Below are positions 34,218 through 42,587 of a DNA stretch of 64,000 bases, piece after piece; within the stretch, counting starts at the first letter, position 1; each line of letters begins with the position of its first letter. Source of the DNA: Nitrospirota bacterium (GTDB taxonomy: Bacteria > Nitrospirota > Nitrospiria > Nitrospirales > Nitrospiraceae). The stretch covers positions 53 to 64,052 of the forward strand of contig NSIK01000012.1 in NCBI GenBank assembly GCA_002737345.1, written 5' to 3'. A program made the position numbers and the translations under genes. Below the pieces are notes generated by a model, which saw only the letters and a program-made list of their open reading frames with translations, was not told the DNA's origin and ran no database searches.

Positions 34218-34952
34218 TTAGCCGCCGAGGGTGTCGAGGGTTTCCTTGAGAGTTTTGCGAATGCAGGTGAAAATCGGCGTGTCGCGCAGCGTGTAGCGCG
34301 AGCCTTCGGTTTCGCGGAGCGCCATCACGAGGTCCAGGAAGTCTTCTGGCTTATCGCTTTCAAATGCCACGACCCATTCCTGGTCATCCAACCCGAACGA
34401 GTAGGTCGTGTTCAGCTTCACCGAGGGGAAGCGATGGCCGACTTCGATGTGCTCGTCCATCATGCCCTGCCGCGCCGCCTTGGTGAGGAGGAACCATTCG
34501 CGCGTCTTGAGGAACGGGTAAACGAAAATGTACTTGGCTTTTCCCGGCACGACGGTCAACCGCTTGCTCTCTTGATTCTCGTGAGTATGGTGATCCACGT
34601 AGACTGAGCGTTTGGTGATCGCAATATAGGAGTAGGGCGTGGACAGGTACTGGCCCAAACCTGAGGCCAGGATCTTGGTAGTCATGCTCTGGAAGAGTTC
34701 CAGCTCGTAGCTGATGCGCCAGAGCATGATGTCGCAATCGCCTCTGATCCCGACGGAAGAATAGGCCACCACGAGCACCCGGCCTGCATATTCTTCGACC
34801 GCATTCAGGAATTCCTGCTTGCCTTTGGTGCGTTCGCTTTCGGGAAGGCGCCGCCAAGCCGGATCGATCTTATAGAAGGCGAAGTTCACATATTGACGTT
34901 TCGGCGCCGGGACGGGCGCTTGGGCTGATGGGTTTTGTTCAGGGGTTGGCAT
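34218..34952 (-). CDS. Chlorite-dismutase-family heme protein, non-canonical
   Basis: The 244-aa protein has the Cld/HemQ dimeric alpha-beta fold: NFAFYKIDPAWRRLP, VAYSSVGIRGDCDIMLWRI and GLDDQEWVVAFESDKPEDFLDLVMALR. The proximal heme His is probably His168 in MMDEH. At the distal position, Leu180 replaces the Arg of chlorite dismutases and the Gln of Firmicute HemQ, so neither chlorite dismutation nor standard coproheme decarboxylation can be assumed. ATG 34952 follows a perfect GGAGG. Role uncertain; it may still bind a heme-like cofactor. Confidence 0.85.
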   Translation of the reverse strand: MPTPEQNPSAQAPVPAPKRQYVNFAFYKIDPAWRRLPESERTKGKQEFLNAVEEYAGRVLVVAYSSVGIRGDCDIMLWRISYELELFQSMTTKILASGLGQYLSTPYSYIAITKRSVYVDHHTHENQESKRLTVVPGKAKYIFVYPFLKTREWFLLTKAARQGMMDEHIEVGHRFPSVKLNTTYSFGLDDQEWVVAFESDKPEDFLDLVMALRETEGSRYTLRDTPIFTCIRKTLKETLDTLGG

Positions 34953-35005
34953 CGAGATCCTCCGTATAACTTCTTGAAAAGGCACGCAAAGTAGGAACTC
35001 TTTTC

Positions 35006-35033
35006 TTTATCACTTCGCCTTCGCTATTGTCAA
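35006..35033 (-). promoter_or_regulatory. Promoter of the Cld-family gene
   Basis: On the minus strand TTGACA (35028-35033) and GATAAA (35006-35011) are 16 bp apart. The promoter sits about 55 bp before the ATG at 34952. A plus-strand TTGACA also lies at 35061-35066, facing cinA, with only a weak -10. Confidence 0.6.
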
Positions 35034-35272
35034 CCGGCTGAAGCACGCGGGGGCCGTTCGTTGACAGGTGAAAAGTGATCTGGTACTGGCATGCCTGTTC
35101 GGTGCACCGGCCCATGGCTTGAGGAACATTGTGCTGTTCGGGAGCGTGGTTGCGCTGAGTTGGCTCCTGCCTCTGCCGGCTCGTGCGATCGATGTCCCTA
35201 ACGGGAGGGTGAAGAAATTCATAGTGTGTTTTATCCATGTGGGCTGTTCGGTCGGTCTCGCTTCTTTCGCTG

Positions 35273-35326
35273 AACCAGACCAACTAGATAGACCAGATCA
35301 ACCAGGAAGACCAGATGAACCAGCTT
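35273..35326 (+). repeat. 9-bp tandem repeat running into the cinA start
   Basis: Six consecutive 9-bp units: AACCAGACC, AACTAGATA, GACCAGATC, AACCAGGAA, GACCAGATG and AACCAGCTT, at 35273, 35282, 35291, 35300, 35309 and 35318. The last two supply the cinA ATG and its first codons. The AGGA used as ribosome site is inside unit four. Confidence 0.75.
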
Positions 35327-36598
35327 GACGCAGAAATCATCGCGATCGGTAGCGAGCTCTTGACCGGGGGCCGGTCCGATTCCAATTCGATTTTCCTCGC
35401 AGACGAACTCGGCAAGCTTGGGATCGCCGTGCGTTTTAAGTCGGTGGTCGGGGATGCAAAGCAGGATATTGTCACGGCCATTCACACAGCCGCGACGCGG
35501 GCGAAGGTGATCATCATGACAGGCGGGCTTGGCCCGACGGTGGACGATTGCACGCGCGAGGCGGTGGCTGCCGCAACGAGGCACAGGCTCAGTCGCCGCA
35601 AGGCAGCGCTGGAAGGGATGACGGCCCGGCTCGCGCAATGGGGCCGCACCGCGAATGTCGCGCAGTTACGGCAGGCTTTGATTCCCTCCGGCGCCACCGT
35701 GTTGAATAATTCGGTCGGCTCTGCGCCGGGATTTTGCTTGACCTGGAAGAAGGCCATGATTGTTGCCTTGCCGGGTGTGCCGAGGGAAATGGAAGCGATG
35801 ATGCTGCAGGAGGTCCTGCCTCTGTTGCGCGCTGCCGCTGCATCGTCAGGCTTACCTCCACGATCGCCGATCGTTCGTCAGCTGTTTCATACGTTCGGCC
35901 TGGCGGAGGCGGATGTGGATGCCAAGTTACGAGGCCTCGTTCCGAAGGGTGCGCCGGTCGATTTAGGGCTGCTCGTCTCGCCCTTGGCGGTGCTCGTTTC
36001 GCTGACGACGAAGGGGAATCAACCGGCTCGGCGGACGCATCGTGATCTGCTCGAAAAGCTGGCCGAGGGAGTCCGCTCACGGCTTAGCGAGTGGATTTTC
36101 GCCGAGGGGCGCGATCAGATGGAAGAGGTCGTCGGGCGGGAATTGGCAAAACGAGGGCTGACCATCGCGTTGGCGGAATCCTGTACTGGCGGCTTGATCG
36201 GCCATCGCCTCACTCAAGTCGCTGGCTCATCCGCGTATCTGGACCGTGGCGTCGTCTGCTACAGCAATCGGGCGAAGACGGAGCTGCTAGGTGTGCCGGC
36301 TGATCTCATTGCCAGGCAAGGAGCGGTGAGCCGAGAGGTCGCAGCGGCGATGGCCTGCGGCATTCGTGAGCGAGCCAAGGTATCGGTGGGGCTCAGTGTC
36401 ACCGGTATTGCCGGGCCGGGCGGCGGGACCGAGGCCAAGCCGGTCGGGCTGGTCTATATCGGGTTGGATGGGGGAACCGGCCAGCCGCTGACGAAAGAGT
36501 TTCGATTCCACGGCGATCGGGCTGTCATCAAGCAACGGTCCTCGCAAGCAGCCCTGGATCTCTTGCGCCGCTGGCTGCTCGCTCCGGAGCGGACGTGA
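35315..36598 (+). CDS. cinA: CinA: competence/damage-inducible protein with nicotinamide-nucleotide amidase domain
   Basis: Two domains: an N-terminal MoaB/MogA-like COG1058 domain (IAIGSELLTGGRSDSNS, MTGGLGPTVDD) and a C-terminal CinA amidase (LAESCTGGLIGHRLT, TGIAGPGGGTEAKPVG) that converts NMN to NaMN. 427 aa is full-length. It lies upstream of recA, as in many bacteria, with a broken thpR between. The start sits in a 9-bp tandem repeat. Confidence 0.93.
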   Translation: MNQLDAEIIAIGSELLTGGRSDSNSIFLADELGKLGIAVRFKSVVGDAKQDIVTAIHTAATRAKVIIMTGGLGPTVDDCTREAVAAATRHRLSRRKAALEGMTARLAQWGRTANVAQLRQALIPSGATVLNNSVGSAPGFCLTWKKAMIVALPGVPREMEAMMLQEVLPLLRAAAASSGLPPRSPIVRQLFHTFGLAEADVDAKLRGLVPKGAPVDLGLLVSPLAVLVSLTTKGNQPARRTHRDLLEKLAEGVRSRLSEWIFAEGRDQMEEVVGRELAKRGLTIALAESCTGGLIGHRLTQVAGSSAYLDRGVVCYSNRAKTELLGVPADLIARQGAVSREVAAAMACGIRERAKVSVGLSVTGIAGPGGGTEAKPVGLVYIGLDGGTGQPLTKEFRFHGDRAVIKQRSSQAALDLLRRWLLAPERT

Positions 36599-36793
36599 TC
36601 GGGGCTTTCCTTGCTGGGGGAATGGTCTTACGACCTCCTCGCCAAACTAGCCCTTCTCCAACAGGAATTGAAACGTCGAATTGAGCCGGAGCTGAGGCGA
36701 GGCGCGCGCATCTTCTGGGCGCAGCCTGCTGCCATTCATCCGACCTTCAAGTTCCTGGGCGACATGGATGAGGCCGTGCGGCTGCGGGGTTAA
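36595..36793 (+). pseudogene. thpR: Truncated, frameshifted RNA 2',3'-cyclic phosphodiesterase (ThpR/LigT)
   Basis: A GTG at 36595 overlaps the cinA stop (GTGA) and begins VIGAFLAG, like the MIRAFLAV start of ThpR. After a frameshift the other frame reads LLQQELKRRIEPELRRGARI, then HPTFKFLGDMDEA, the first HxTx motif and the following strand. A stop comes at 36793, and the other two thirds of the gene, with the second HxTx, are absent. The cinA-thpR-recA order is common, so this is a decayed member. Confidence 0.7.
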
Positions 36794-37425
36794 TCGTTCG
36801 ATACGGTCGCGGGCGGTGGGTGGCGGATTGCATCGGATAGTCTTCGAAGGACAGCCGTGATATTCGTAAAGGTGCGATCCAGGTTTGCCATTACTTCAGG
36901 TTCGTTTTCTCCCCAAGCCCAAAATGACAACATCAGCTGTTGGCCATCTTGCCGAGCCGCCGGCCCAGGCAGAGTGATGAATCGGACCGGTAGGATCGTG
37001 GCGCCGATAGCGCCCGATTCGAACTCCGGATCGATTCGTCCCAAGGCATGGGCTGCGGCGTTGGTCAACCAGCCGATCTGTGCCGGCGCTGTATTCACTG
37101 ACAGGTCACGGTAGAGAATCATCAGACGACCCGAACATTGCAGGCGCTGGGAGGATTGCTTGCTGGTGTTGGCCGCCGCGCCGCTAAAGGCCGAGTCATT
37201 GGACTCAAAGACCGATTCTGCTCCATTGAGCCATTCCAGAAGCCGATAGAAGGTCTCGGTCGCGGGGTAGCTGCTCCACTTCTGCATATCTTCAAGCGAT
37301 GATCGGATGAGTTCCGGGCTTGTGCGAAAATTATAATACCGATGGGTGGGGCTTGAGTCGCTGTCGATCCAGGGGTGAGATCGAGTACGCAAGGAGTCTG
37401 GGTCGTTGTGTGCGTAAATTTTCAT
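36790..37425 (-). CDS. Protein of unknown function, 211 aa
   Basis: No family recognised and no signal peptide. Residues about 95-200 include an MILYRDLSVNTAPAQIGWLTNAAAHAL stretch and a beta-rich centre. It lies convergent to the broken thpR, overlapping its end by 4 bp, and may have arrived with the event that truncated it. The start at 37425 has no clear ribosome site. Confidence 0.6.
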   Translation of the reverse strand: MKIYAHNDPDSLRTRSHPWIDSDSSPTHRYYNFRTSPELIRSSLEDMQKWSSYPATETFYRLLEWLNGAESVFESNDSAFSGAAANTSKQSSQRLQCSGRLMILYRDLSVNTAPAQIGWLTNAAAHALGRIDPEFESGAIGATILPVRFITLPGPAARQDGQQLMLSFWAWGENEPEVMANLDRTFTNITAVLRRLSDAIRHPPPATVSND

Positions 37426-37499
37426 TGTCCATCACAGGTCATGAAGGCAGCGGCCAGAGCTGAGAGCGGGCTGCGGCCTTGAAGCATAGCAAGAATCGA

Positions 37500-37623
37500 T
37501 CATTTTGTGTGGATGGCCTTGTCCGTCATCGGCCTTAGTCCCTCTCGGGCGAGGGGCTGCTGATCGTCGATGATCAGGGCCGTCGGTTTCCAGCTGATGG
37601 TATAGGCACGCGCGCTCAAGCAT
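37500..37623 (-). pseudogene. Possible receiver-domain start fragment
   Basis: A minus-strand frame ending in TGA at 37500-37502 reads KPTALIIDDQQPLAREGLRP. The hydrophobic strand followed by IDD matches the N-terminus of NarL-type response regulators (ALIIDDHxxxREGL). It stops after a few more residues and no start fits. It could be chance, but two other regulator relics are in this window. The rest of 37426-37745 is empty. Confidence 0.3.
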
Positions 37624-37745
37624 GGTCGATGCGTAGCTCGCTCCCTATTGTCCGTCAAGGAAATCGCGTGCACATGCGGAGGTGCCCTCTAGTTGCCCCG
37701 TATTCTTCAGCGATTCTCCGCTAGGTTTCCCTCGCTCAATTTGGG

Positions 37746-37780
37746 TATAATATCCCGATCTCTCCATACACAAGAGGAGC
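37746..37780 (+). promoter_or_regulatory. recA: recA promoter -10 box and ribosome site
   Basis: A perfect TATAAT (37746-37751) lies 34 bp before the ATG. No good -35 box is seen at the usual spacing. AGAGGAG before the ATG is a strong ribosome site. I see no convincing LexA box. Confidence 0.6.
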
Positions 37781-37784
37781 ACCT

Positions 37785-38867
37785 ATGGCTGAAAAAGACG
37801 ATAAGAAGCGCGCGCTCGAGCTGGCCCTGTCCCAAATTGAAAAACAATATGGGAAGGGGGCCATTATGAAGCTGGGGGGGGCCGATGCCCCGGTGGATAT
37901 TCCGGCGATTTCGACCGGATCGCTCGGACTCGATATTGCCCTGGGCGTCGGCGGGCTTCCCCGCGGCCGAGTGATCGAGATTTTTGGTCCCGAGTCGTCG
38001 GGCAAGACGACCTTGACCCTCCACGTCATTGCAGAGGCGCAGAAGGCTGGCGGCACCGCCGCCTTTATCGATGCGGAGCATGCGCTGGATTTGGGCTATG
38101 CCAAGAAGCTAGGCGTGCAGGTGGATGACCTGCTTGTGTCGCAGCCTGATACAGGCGAACAGGCGTTGGAAATTGCCGAGACGCTCGTCCGCAGCGGAGC
38201 AATCGATGTGATCGTGGTGGACTCGGTTGCAGCTCTCGTGCCGCGAGCCGAGATTGAAGGCGAAATGGGCGATGCCCACATGGGGCTGCAAGCCCGGCTC
38301 ATGTCTCAAGCGCTTCGCAAGTTGACGGCGGCGATTTCCAAGTCGCAGACGACCTTGGTGTTTATCAATCAAATCAGAATGAAGATCGGCGTGATGTTCG
38401 GCAACCCGGAAACAACTACAGGCGGCAACGCGCTCAAGTTCTATTCGTCCGTGCGGTTGGATATCCGGCGCATCGAGTCGATTAAGGACGGGCAAGAGGT
38501 AACCGGCAACCGCGTGCGCGTGAAAGTGGTGAAGAACAAGATGGCGCCTCCCTTCAAGCAGGCGGAGTTCGACATTTTGTTTGCGCAGGGAATTTCCAAA
38601 ATGGGCGAATTGGTCGATCTCGGGGTCGAGAAGAAAGTAGTGGAGAAATCCGGGGCCTGGTATTCCTATCAAGGCGAACGGCTTGGGCAGGGACGCGATG
38701 CAGTGCGGGACTTTCTGTTGAGCAATCAGCCCCTGGCCCGTGAGATTGAAGGGAAGCTGCGCGATCTGGCTTGTTTGCCTGGGCGGACGGCTGAGAAGGC
38801 TGCTACCGCGCCGGTGAAGGACGAAAAAAAGACTGAGGACAAGCGATCGCATAAGGTTGGCGCGTAA
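37785..38867 (+). CDS. recA: Recombinase RecA
   Basis: Strand-exchange ATPase and SOS coprotease. Walker A reads GPESSGKTT, Walker [16 protein letters not shown]. The conserved [13 protein letters not shown] and [15 protein letters not shown] regions are present, and a Lys-rich tail follows. The 360 aa are normal. recX follows 18 bp later. It could activate the S24 repressor at 27948. Confidence 0.98.
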   Translation: MAEKDDKKRALELALSQIEKQYGKGAIMKLGGADAPVDIPAISTGSLGLDIALGVGGLPRGRVIEIFGPESSGKTTLTLHVIAEAQKAGGTAAFIDAEHALDLGYAKKLGVQVDDLLVSQPDTGEQALEIAETLVRSGAIDVIVVDSVAALVPRAEIEGEMGDAHMGLQARLMSQALRKLTAAISKSQTTLVFINQIRMKIGVMFGNPETTTGGNALKFYSSVRLDIRRIESIKDGQEVTGNRVRVKVVKNKMAPPFKQAEFDILFAQGISKMGELVDLGVEKKVVEKSGAWYSYQGERLGQGRDAVRDFLLSNQPLAREIEGKLRDLACLPGRTAEKAATAPVKDEKKTEDKRSHKVGA

Positions 38868-38885
38868 CGGCTGACGAGCAGGCTG

Positions 38886-39371
38886 ATGAGCAGGCGCGTC
38901 ACAGTTCAGACGACAGCATCTCCTGATCAGTGGCTGCAGATTGCGGTGAGGGCTCTGGCTCGCAGCGATCGCACGGCGGTTCAGATCGAACGGTTGCTCG
39001 ATGCGAAGGGGGCCTCTCCCTCGGAGATTCGAACTGCGATCAAACGGCTGACGTCGTTGAACTACCTCGACGATGCGGCCTTCGCGTCTCGGTGGATCGA
39101 GCGAAGGCTTACCTGCATGCCGATGGGGCGTGCGCGCCTGCAAGAAGAACTGCTGGTCACTGGTTGTCCTGAACAGATCGTGCAGGCGACGGTGCGGGCC
39201 GCCTACCGCAAGGTGAGTGAGCAGAACCTCGCGCAACAAGTGGTGACGAGGGCTGGACGGAGCAGCTCGGTTCAGACGGTTGGCCGATTGGGGCGATTGT
39301 TGAGCCAACGAGGTTTTGACGAAGATACGATTGAGACAGTGATCGGGTCGTTGCTGCGAGAGGAAAGTTAG
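38886..39371 (+). CDS. recX: RecX, regulator of RecA
   Basis: RecX binds RecA filaments and limits them. The protein has three repeated three-helix units: ALARSDRTAVQIERLLDAKG, IKRLTSLNYLDDAAFASRWIERR and LLSQRGFDEDTIETVI. It follows recA directly and precedes alaS by 5 bp. 161 aa is usual. Confidence 0.93.
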   Translation: MSRRVTVQTTASPDQWLQIAVRALARSDRTAVQIERLLDAKGASPSEIRTAIKRLTSLNYLDDAAFASRWIERRLTCMPMGRARLQEELLVTGCPEQIVQATVRAAYRKVSEQNLAQQVVTRAGRSSSVQTVGRLGRLLSQRGFDEDTIETVIGSLLREES

Positions 39372-39376
39372 GGGAC

Positions 39377-42007
39377 ATGAAGAACAGCACTCAGGAGTTA
39401 CGGCAAGCCTTCATTCGATATTTCGAGCAGCATGGCCATCAGTCCGTGCCCAGTTCCGCCTTGATTCCTCAAGCCGACCCCACGCTGCTCTTTACCAATG
39501 CCGGAATGAACCAGTTTAAGCGGGTTTTTCTCGGCGAGGAAACGCGCGCCTACAAGCGGGCGGTCACGGCGCAGAAATGCCTTCGCGCCGGCGGCAAGCA
39601 CAATGATCTAGAAAATGTCGGCTATACGAGACGGCACCATACATTTTTTGAAATGTTGGGGAACTTTTCCTTCGGCGACTACTTCAAAGAAGAGGCGATC
39701 CTGTTCGGCTGGGAGTTTCTGACCAAGACGGTCGGTCTCGACAAGGACCGTATGTGGGTCACGGTCTTCCGCGACGATGACGATGCCGAGCAGCTGTGGA
39801 AGAAGATCGGTGTGTCGCCTGCACGCATCATGCGGTGCGGCGAGACGGATAACTTTTGGCAGATGGGTGATACGGGTCCCTGTGGCCCCTGTTCGGAGCT
39901 CCATTTCGACCAGGGACCCTCTGTGCCGGGCGACGATCGTCCGAACGGGGAAGGCGACCGTGTCATCGAGATCTGGAATCTCGTCTTCATGCAGTTCAAT
40001 CGGGATGCATCAGGCACGCTGCATCCTCTCCCCAAGCCCAGCATCGATACGGGCATGGGGTTGGAACGGCTGGCGGCAGTGGCGCAGGGCGTCTACAGCA
40101 ACTATGACAGCGATGTATTTACGCCCCTGCTCAGCGCCGTGGCTGCCAGGGCGGGGATTCAGTATGGAGGGAAGGACCTGACCGACCGGTCGATGCGGGT
40201 GGTGGCGGACCATCTTCGCGCCATTACGTTCTTGATGGCCGATGGAGTCTTGCCCTCGAACGAGGGCCGTGGCTACGTGCTCCGCCGAATTCTGCGCCGG
40301 GCCGCGCGTCATGGCAGGCTCCTGGGTGTTGTCGAGCCATTCCTCCACGAATTGACGGAAACAGTGGTGGGCCAGATGGGCTCCATCTATTCGGAAGTTC
40401 GCGGCGCGGCTGCAACGATTGCCGAAGCGACGAGAGGCGAAGAGGAGCGGTTCATCTCCACGCTGGAGCAGGGCTTGCCGATTCTGAACGAGTTGATTGC
40501 AAAGGCGCGCTCGGCCGGGCGCAAAGTGCTGACTGGCCCCGACGTGTTCAAGCTGTACGATACCTATGGATTCCCGATGGACTTGATGAGCGAGGCCTGC
40601 CGCGAGCAGGCGATGACGCTCGATGAGGCGGGGTTCGACCGGGCCATCGAAGAACAGAGAAATCGCGCGCGTAAGACCGGCGGGTTCGAGCAGGAGACGG
40701 CTCGCCCTGCTGTTGCGGAACTGGCCGGACGTCTCGGGGCGACGAAGTTTATCGGCTACGATCGGCTGGAGAGCGAGAGCCTCGTGCAGGCGATTCTCAA
40801 AGGCGATCGGCGGGTCAAAGAAGCGGCGGAAGGCGATGAGGTGGAATTGGTTCTGGATGTCACGCCCTTCTATGCGGAAGGTGGAGGACAGGTCGGAGAC
40901 CAGGGCCTGCTGATGGGGCCGGACGGGCAGGTGGAGATCAAAGAAACCACGAGGCCTGTGCCGACGATCATTCTGCATAAAGGGATCGTGACGAAAGGGC
41001 GGATTCGCGAGAGCGAGCAGCTGCGTCTGACCGTCAATGCCACCACGAGACAGGATGCGCAGCGGAACCATACGGCCACTCACTTGCTCCATGCAGCCTT
41101 GCGCGATTTACTGGGACCTCACGTCAAACAGTATGGATCTCTCGTCGGGCCGAATCGCTTGCGATTCGATTTTGCCCATTTCAGACCCCTCTCCACTCGC
41201 GACATCGATGAGATTGAAACAGTCGTGAACAACGAGGTGCGGAGGAACGAGAAGGTCACGACCGAAGTGCTGAGCATCCAGGATGCGGTGGCCAAGGGGG
41301 CGCTGGCCTTCTTTGGCGATAAATACGGCGAGCAGGTGCGGGTGGTGACAGTCGAGTCCTTTAGCAAAGAACTTTGCGGAGGAACCCATTGCCGTCAAAC
41401 AGGGGACATCGGCTTATTCAGAATTGAGTCCGAGACCGGCGTCGCATCCGGTGTACGCCGGATCGAGGCCCAGACCGGCCGCGGGGCGTTCGCGCAGATG
41501 AAGAAGTTGGAAGCGGACATCCGGGCGCTTTCGGATCTGCTCAAGGTCGGCCAGTCCGAACTGGTGCCGAAGACTCGCAAGGCCCTGACGCAGCTGAAAG
41601 ACAAGGAACGGGAGCTGGAAGAGCTGAAATTAAAAATGGCCAGCGGCTCCGCAGTTGAAGCTTCGGCCAGAACGATCGCCGGTGTTGCGGTGCATGTGCA
41701 GCGGACCGACGGGTTGGATGTGAACGGCATGCGAGCCCTGGCCGATCAGTTACGGGATAAATTGAAGAGCGGTGTTGTGGCCCTTGGGGCGGCCAACGAT
41801 GGCAAGGTCTCGTTGCTGGTCATCGTCACGAAGGATCTGATTGCCAAGCTGAAAGCGGGCGACCTGATCAAGGAGATGGCGGTGGAGGTTGGTGGGACCG
41901 GCGGAGGTAGGCCGGAGATGGCGCAGGCAGGCGGGAAGGACCCAGCCGGTTTGGATACGGCGCTGGAAAAGGTCTTTGGGCTGGTCGAACGGACGTTGGG
42001 GCGGTAG
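39377..42007 (+). CDS. alaS: Alanyl-tRNA synthetase
   Basis: Class II enzyme charging tRNA-Ala. Motifs: FIRYFEQHGH at the start, FTNAGMNQFK, the DTGPCGPCSE region, and the editing domain zinc site RNHTATHLLHAALR with CGGTHCRQTGDIG. A C-terminal oligomerisation domain completes the 876 aa. The recA-recX-alaS order is common in bacteria. Confidence 0.98.
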   Translation: MKNSTQELRQAFIRYFEQHGHQSVPSSALIPQADPTLLFTNAGMNQFKRVFLGEETRAYKRAVTAQKCLRAGGKHNDLENVGYTRRHHTFFEMLGNFSFGDYFKEEAILFGWEFLTKTVGLDKDRMWVTVFRDDDDAEQLWKKIGVSPARIMRCGETDNFWQMGDTGPCGPCSELHFDQGPSVPGDDRPNGEGDRVIEIWNLVFMQFNRDASGTLHPLPKPSIDTGMGLERLAAVAQGVYSNYDSDVFTPLLSAVAARAGIQYGGKDLTDRSMRVVADHLRAITFLMADGVLPSNEGRGYVLRRILRRAARHGRLLGVVEPFLHELTETVVGQMGSIYSEVRGAAATIAEATRGEEERFISTLEQGLPILNELIAKARSAGRKVLTGPDVFKLYDTYGFPMDLMSEACREQAMTLDEAGFDRAIEEQRNRARKTGGFEQETARPAVAELAGRLGATKFIGYDRLESESLVQAILKGDRRVKEAAEGDEVELVLDVTPFYAEGGGQVGDQGLLMGPDGQVEIKETTRPVPTIILHKGIVTKGRIRESEQLRLTVNATTRQDAQRNHTATHLLHAALRDLLGPHVKQYGSLVGPNRLRFDFAHFRPLSTRDIDEIETVVNNEVRRNEKVTTEVLSIQDAVAKGALAFFGDKYGEQVRVVTVESFSKELCGGTHCRQTGDIGLFRIESETGVASGVRRIEAQTGRGAFAQMKKLEADIRALSDLLKVGQSELVPKTRKALTQLKDKERELEELKLKMASGSAVEASARTIAGVAVHVQRTDGLDVNGMRALADQLRDKLKSGVVALGAANDGKVSLLVIVTKDLIAKLKAGDLIKEMAVEVGGTGGGRPEMAQAGGKDPAGLDTALEKVFGLVERTLGR

Positions 42008-42011
42008 ACTG

Positions 42012-42587
42012 ATGGAGGACGGGAAACGGATCCTTGCGCTCGATTATGGCACTGTGCGGATCGGCGTGGCCCTGAGCGATGAGCTGGGCTGGACCGCCCA
42101 ACCCCTGGAGACGCTCACGCGTCGCACGTTGGATCGGGACATCGCCCATATTGCCGCCCTCGTTGCGACCTATGAGGTGAAGCAGGTCCTCTTGGGCTTT
42201 CCGTTGCAATTAGATGGTCGCGAAGGGCCGGCGATCCAGGCGATGCGAGAGTTCCAGACCCACTTAGAAGCTGGTGTGCCAGTTCCGGTTATTCTGTGGG
42301 ACGAGCGGTTGACGACGAAGTCGGCGGAAGACCTTTTGATCGCCGCCGATGTCAGCCGGAAAAAGCGGAAGGGTGTGATCGACCGCATCGCCGCTTCGAT
42401 TCTGCTCCAGAGTTATTTGGCCAGCCTTGAGCCGGCGCCGAAGCAGAGGGTGGAAGGCTGGACGGATGAAGATGACAATACGGAAACCCTAGAACCGCAT
42501 GATGAACCGACGGATCATTTTCGGACTTCTACTGGTCGTAACGGCCGCTCTTGGCGTCGCCGTGCATCAGACGATTCGCTGGGCTGA
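42012..42587 (+). CDS. ruvX: Pre-16S rRNA nuclease RuvX (YqgF) with an extended tail
   Basis: RNase H-fold protein: ILALDYGTVRIGVALSD at the start, VLLGFPLQLDGREGP, and LWDERLTTKSAEDLL with a final DRIAASILLQ. This enzyme trims the 5' end of 16S rRNA. It is 191 aa, about 50 longer than usual; the tail after SLEPAPKQR is acidic, then basic, and overlaps mltG by 89 bp. ATG 42012 is 4 bp after alaS. Confidence 0.9.
   Translation: MEDGKRILALDYGTVRIGVALSDELGWTAQPLETLTRRTLDRDIAHIAALVATYEVKQVLLGFPLQLDGREGPAIQAMREFQTHLEAGVPVPVILWDERLTTKSAEDLLIAADVSRKKRKGVIDRIAASILLQSYLASLEPAPKQRVEGWTDEDDNTETLEPHDEPTDHFRTSTGRNGRSWRRRASDDSLG

Noticed and set aside
34218-34952. Calling the Cld-family gene a chlorite dismutase
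   Set aside because: The distal Arg is replaced by Leu, so the activity cannot be assumed.
35068-35328. Plus-strand frame of 86 aa before cinA with a hydrophobic stretch
   Set aside because: It ends inside the 9-bp tandem repeat and cinA, its C-terminus is repeat translation, and no ribosome site is present.
37630-37745. LexA box upstream of recA
   Set aside because: No convincing palindrome was found near the -10 box, and the LexA motif of this lineage is not known to me.
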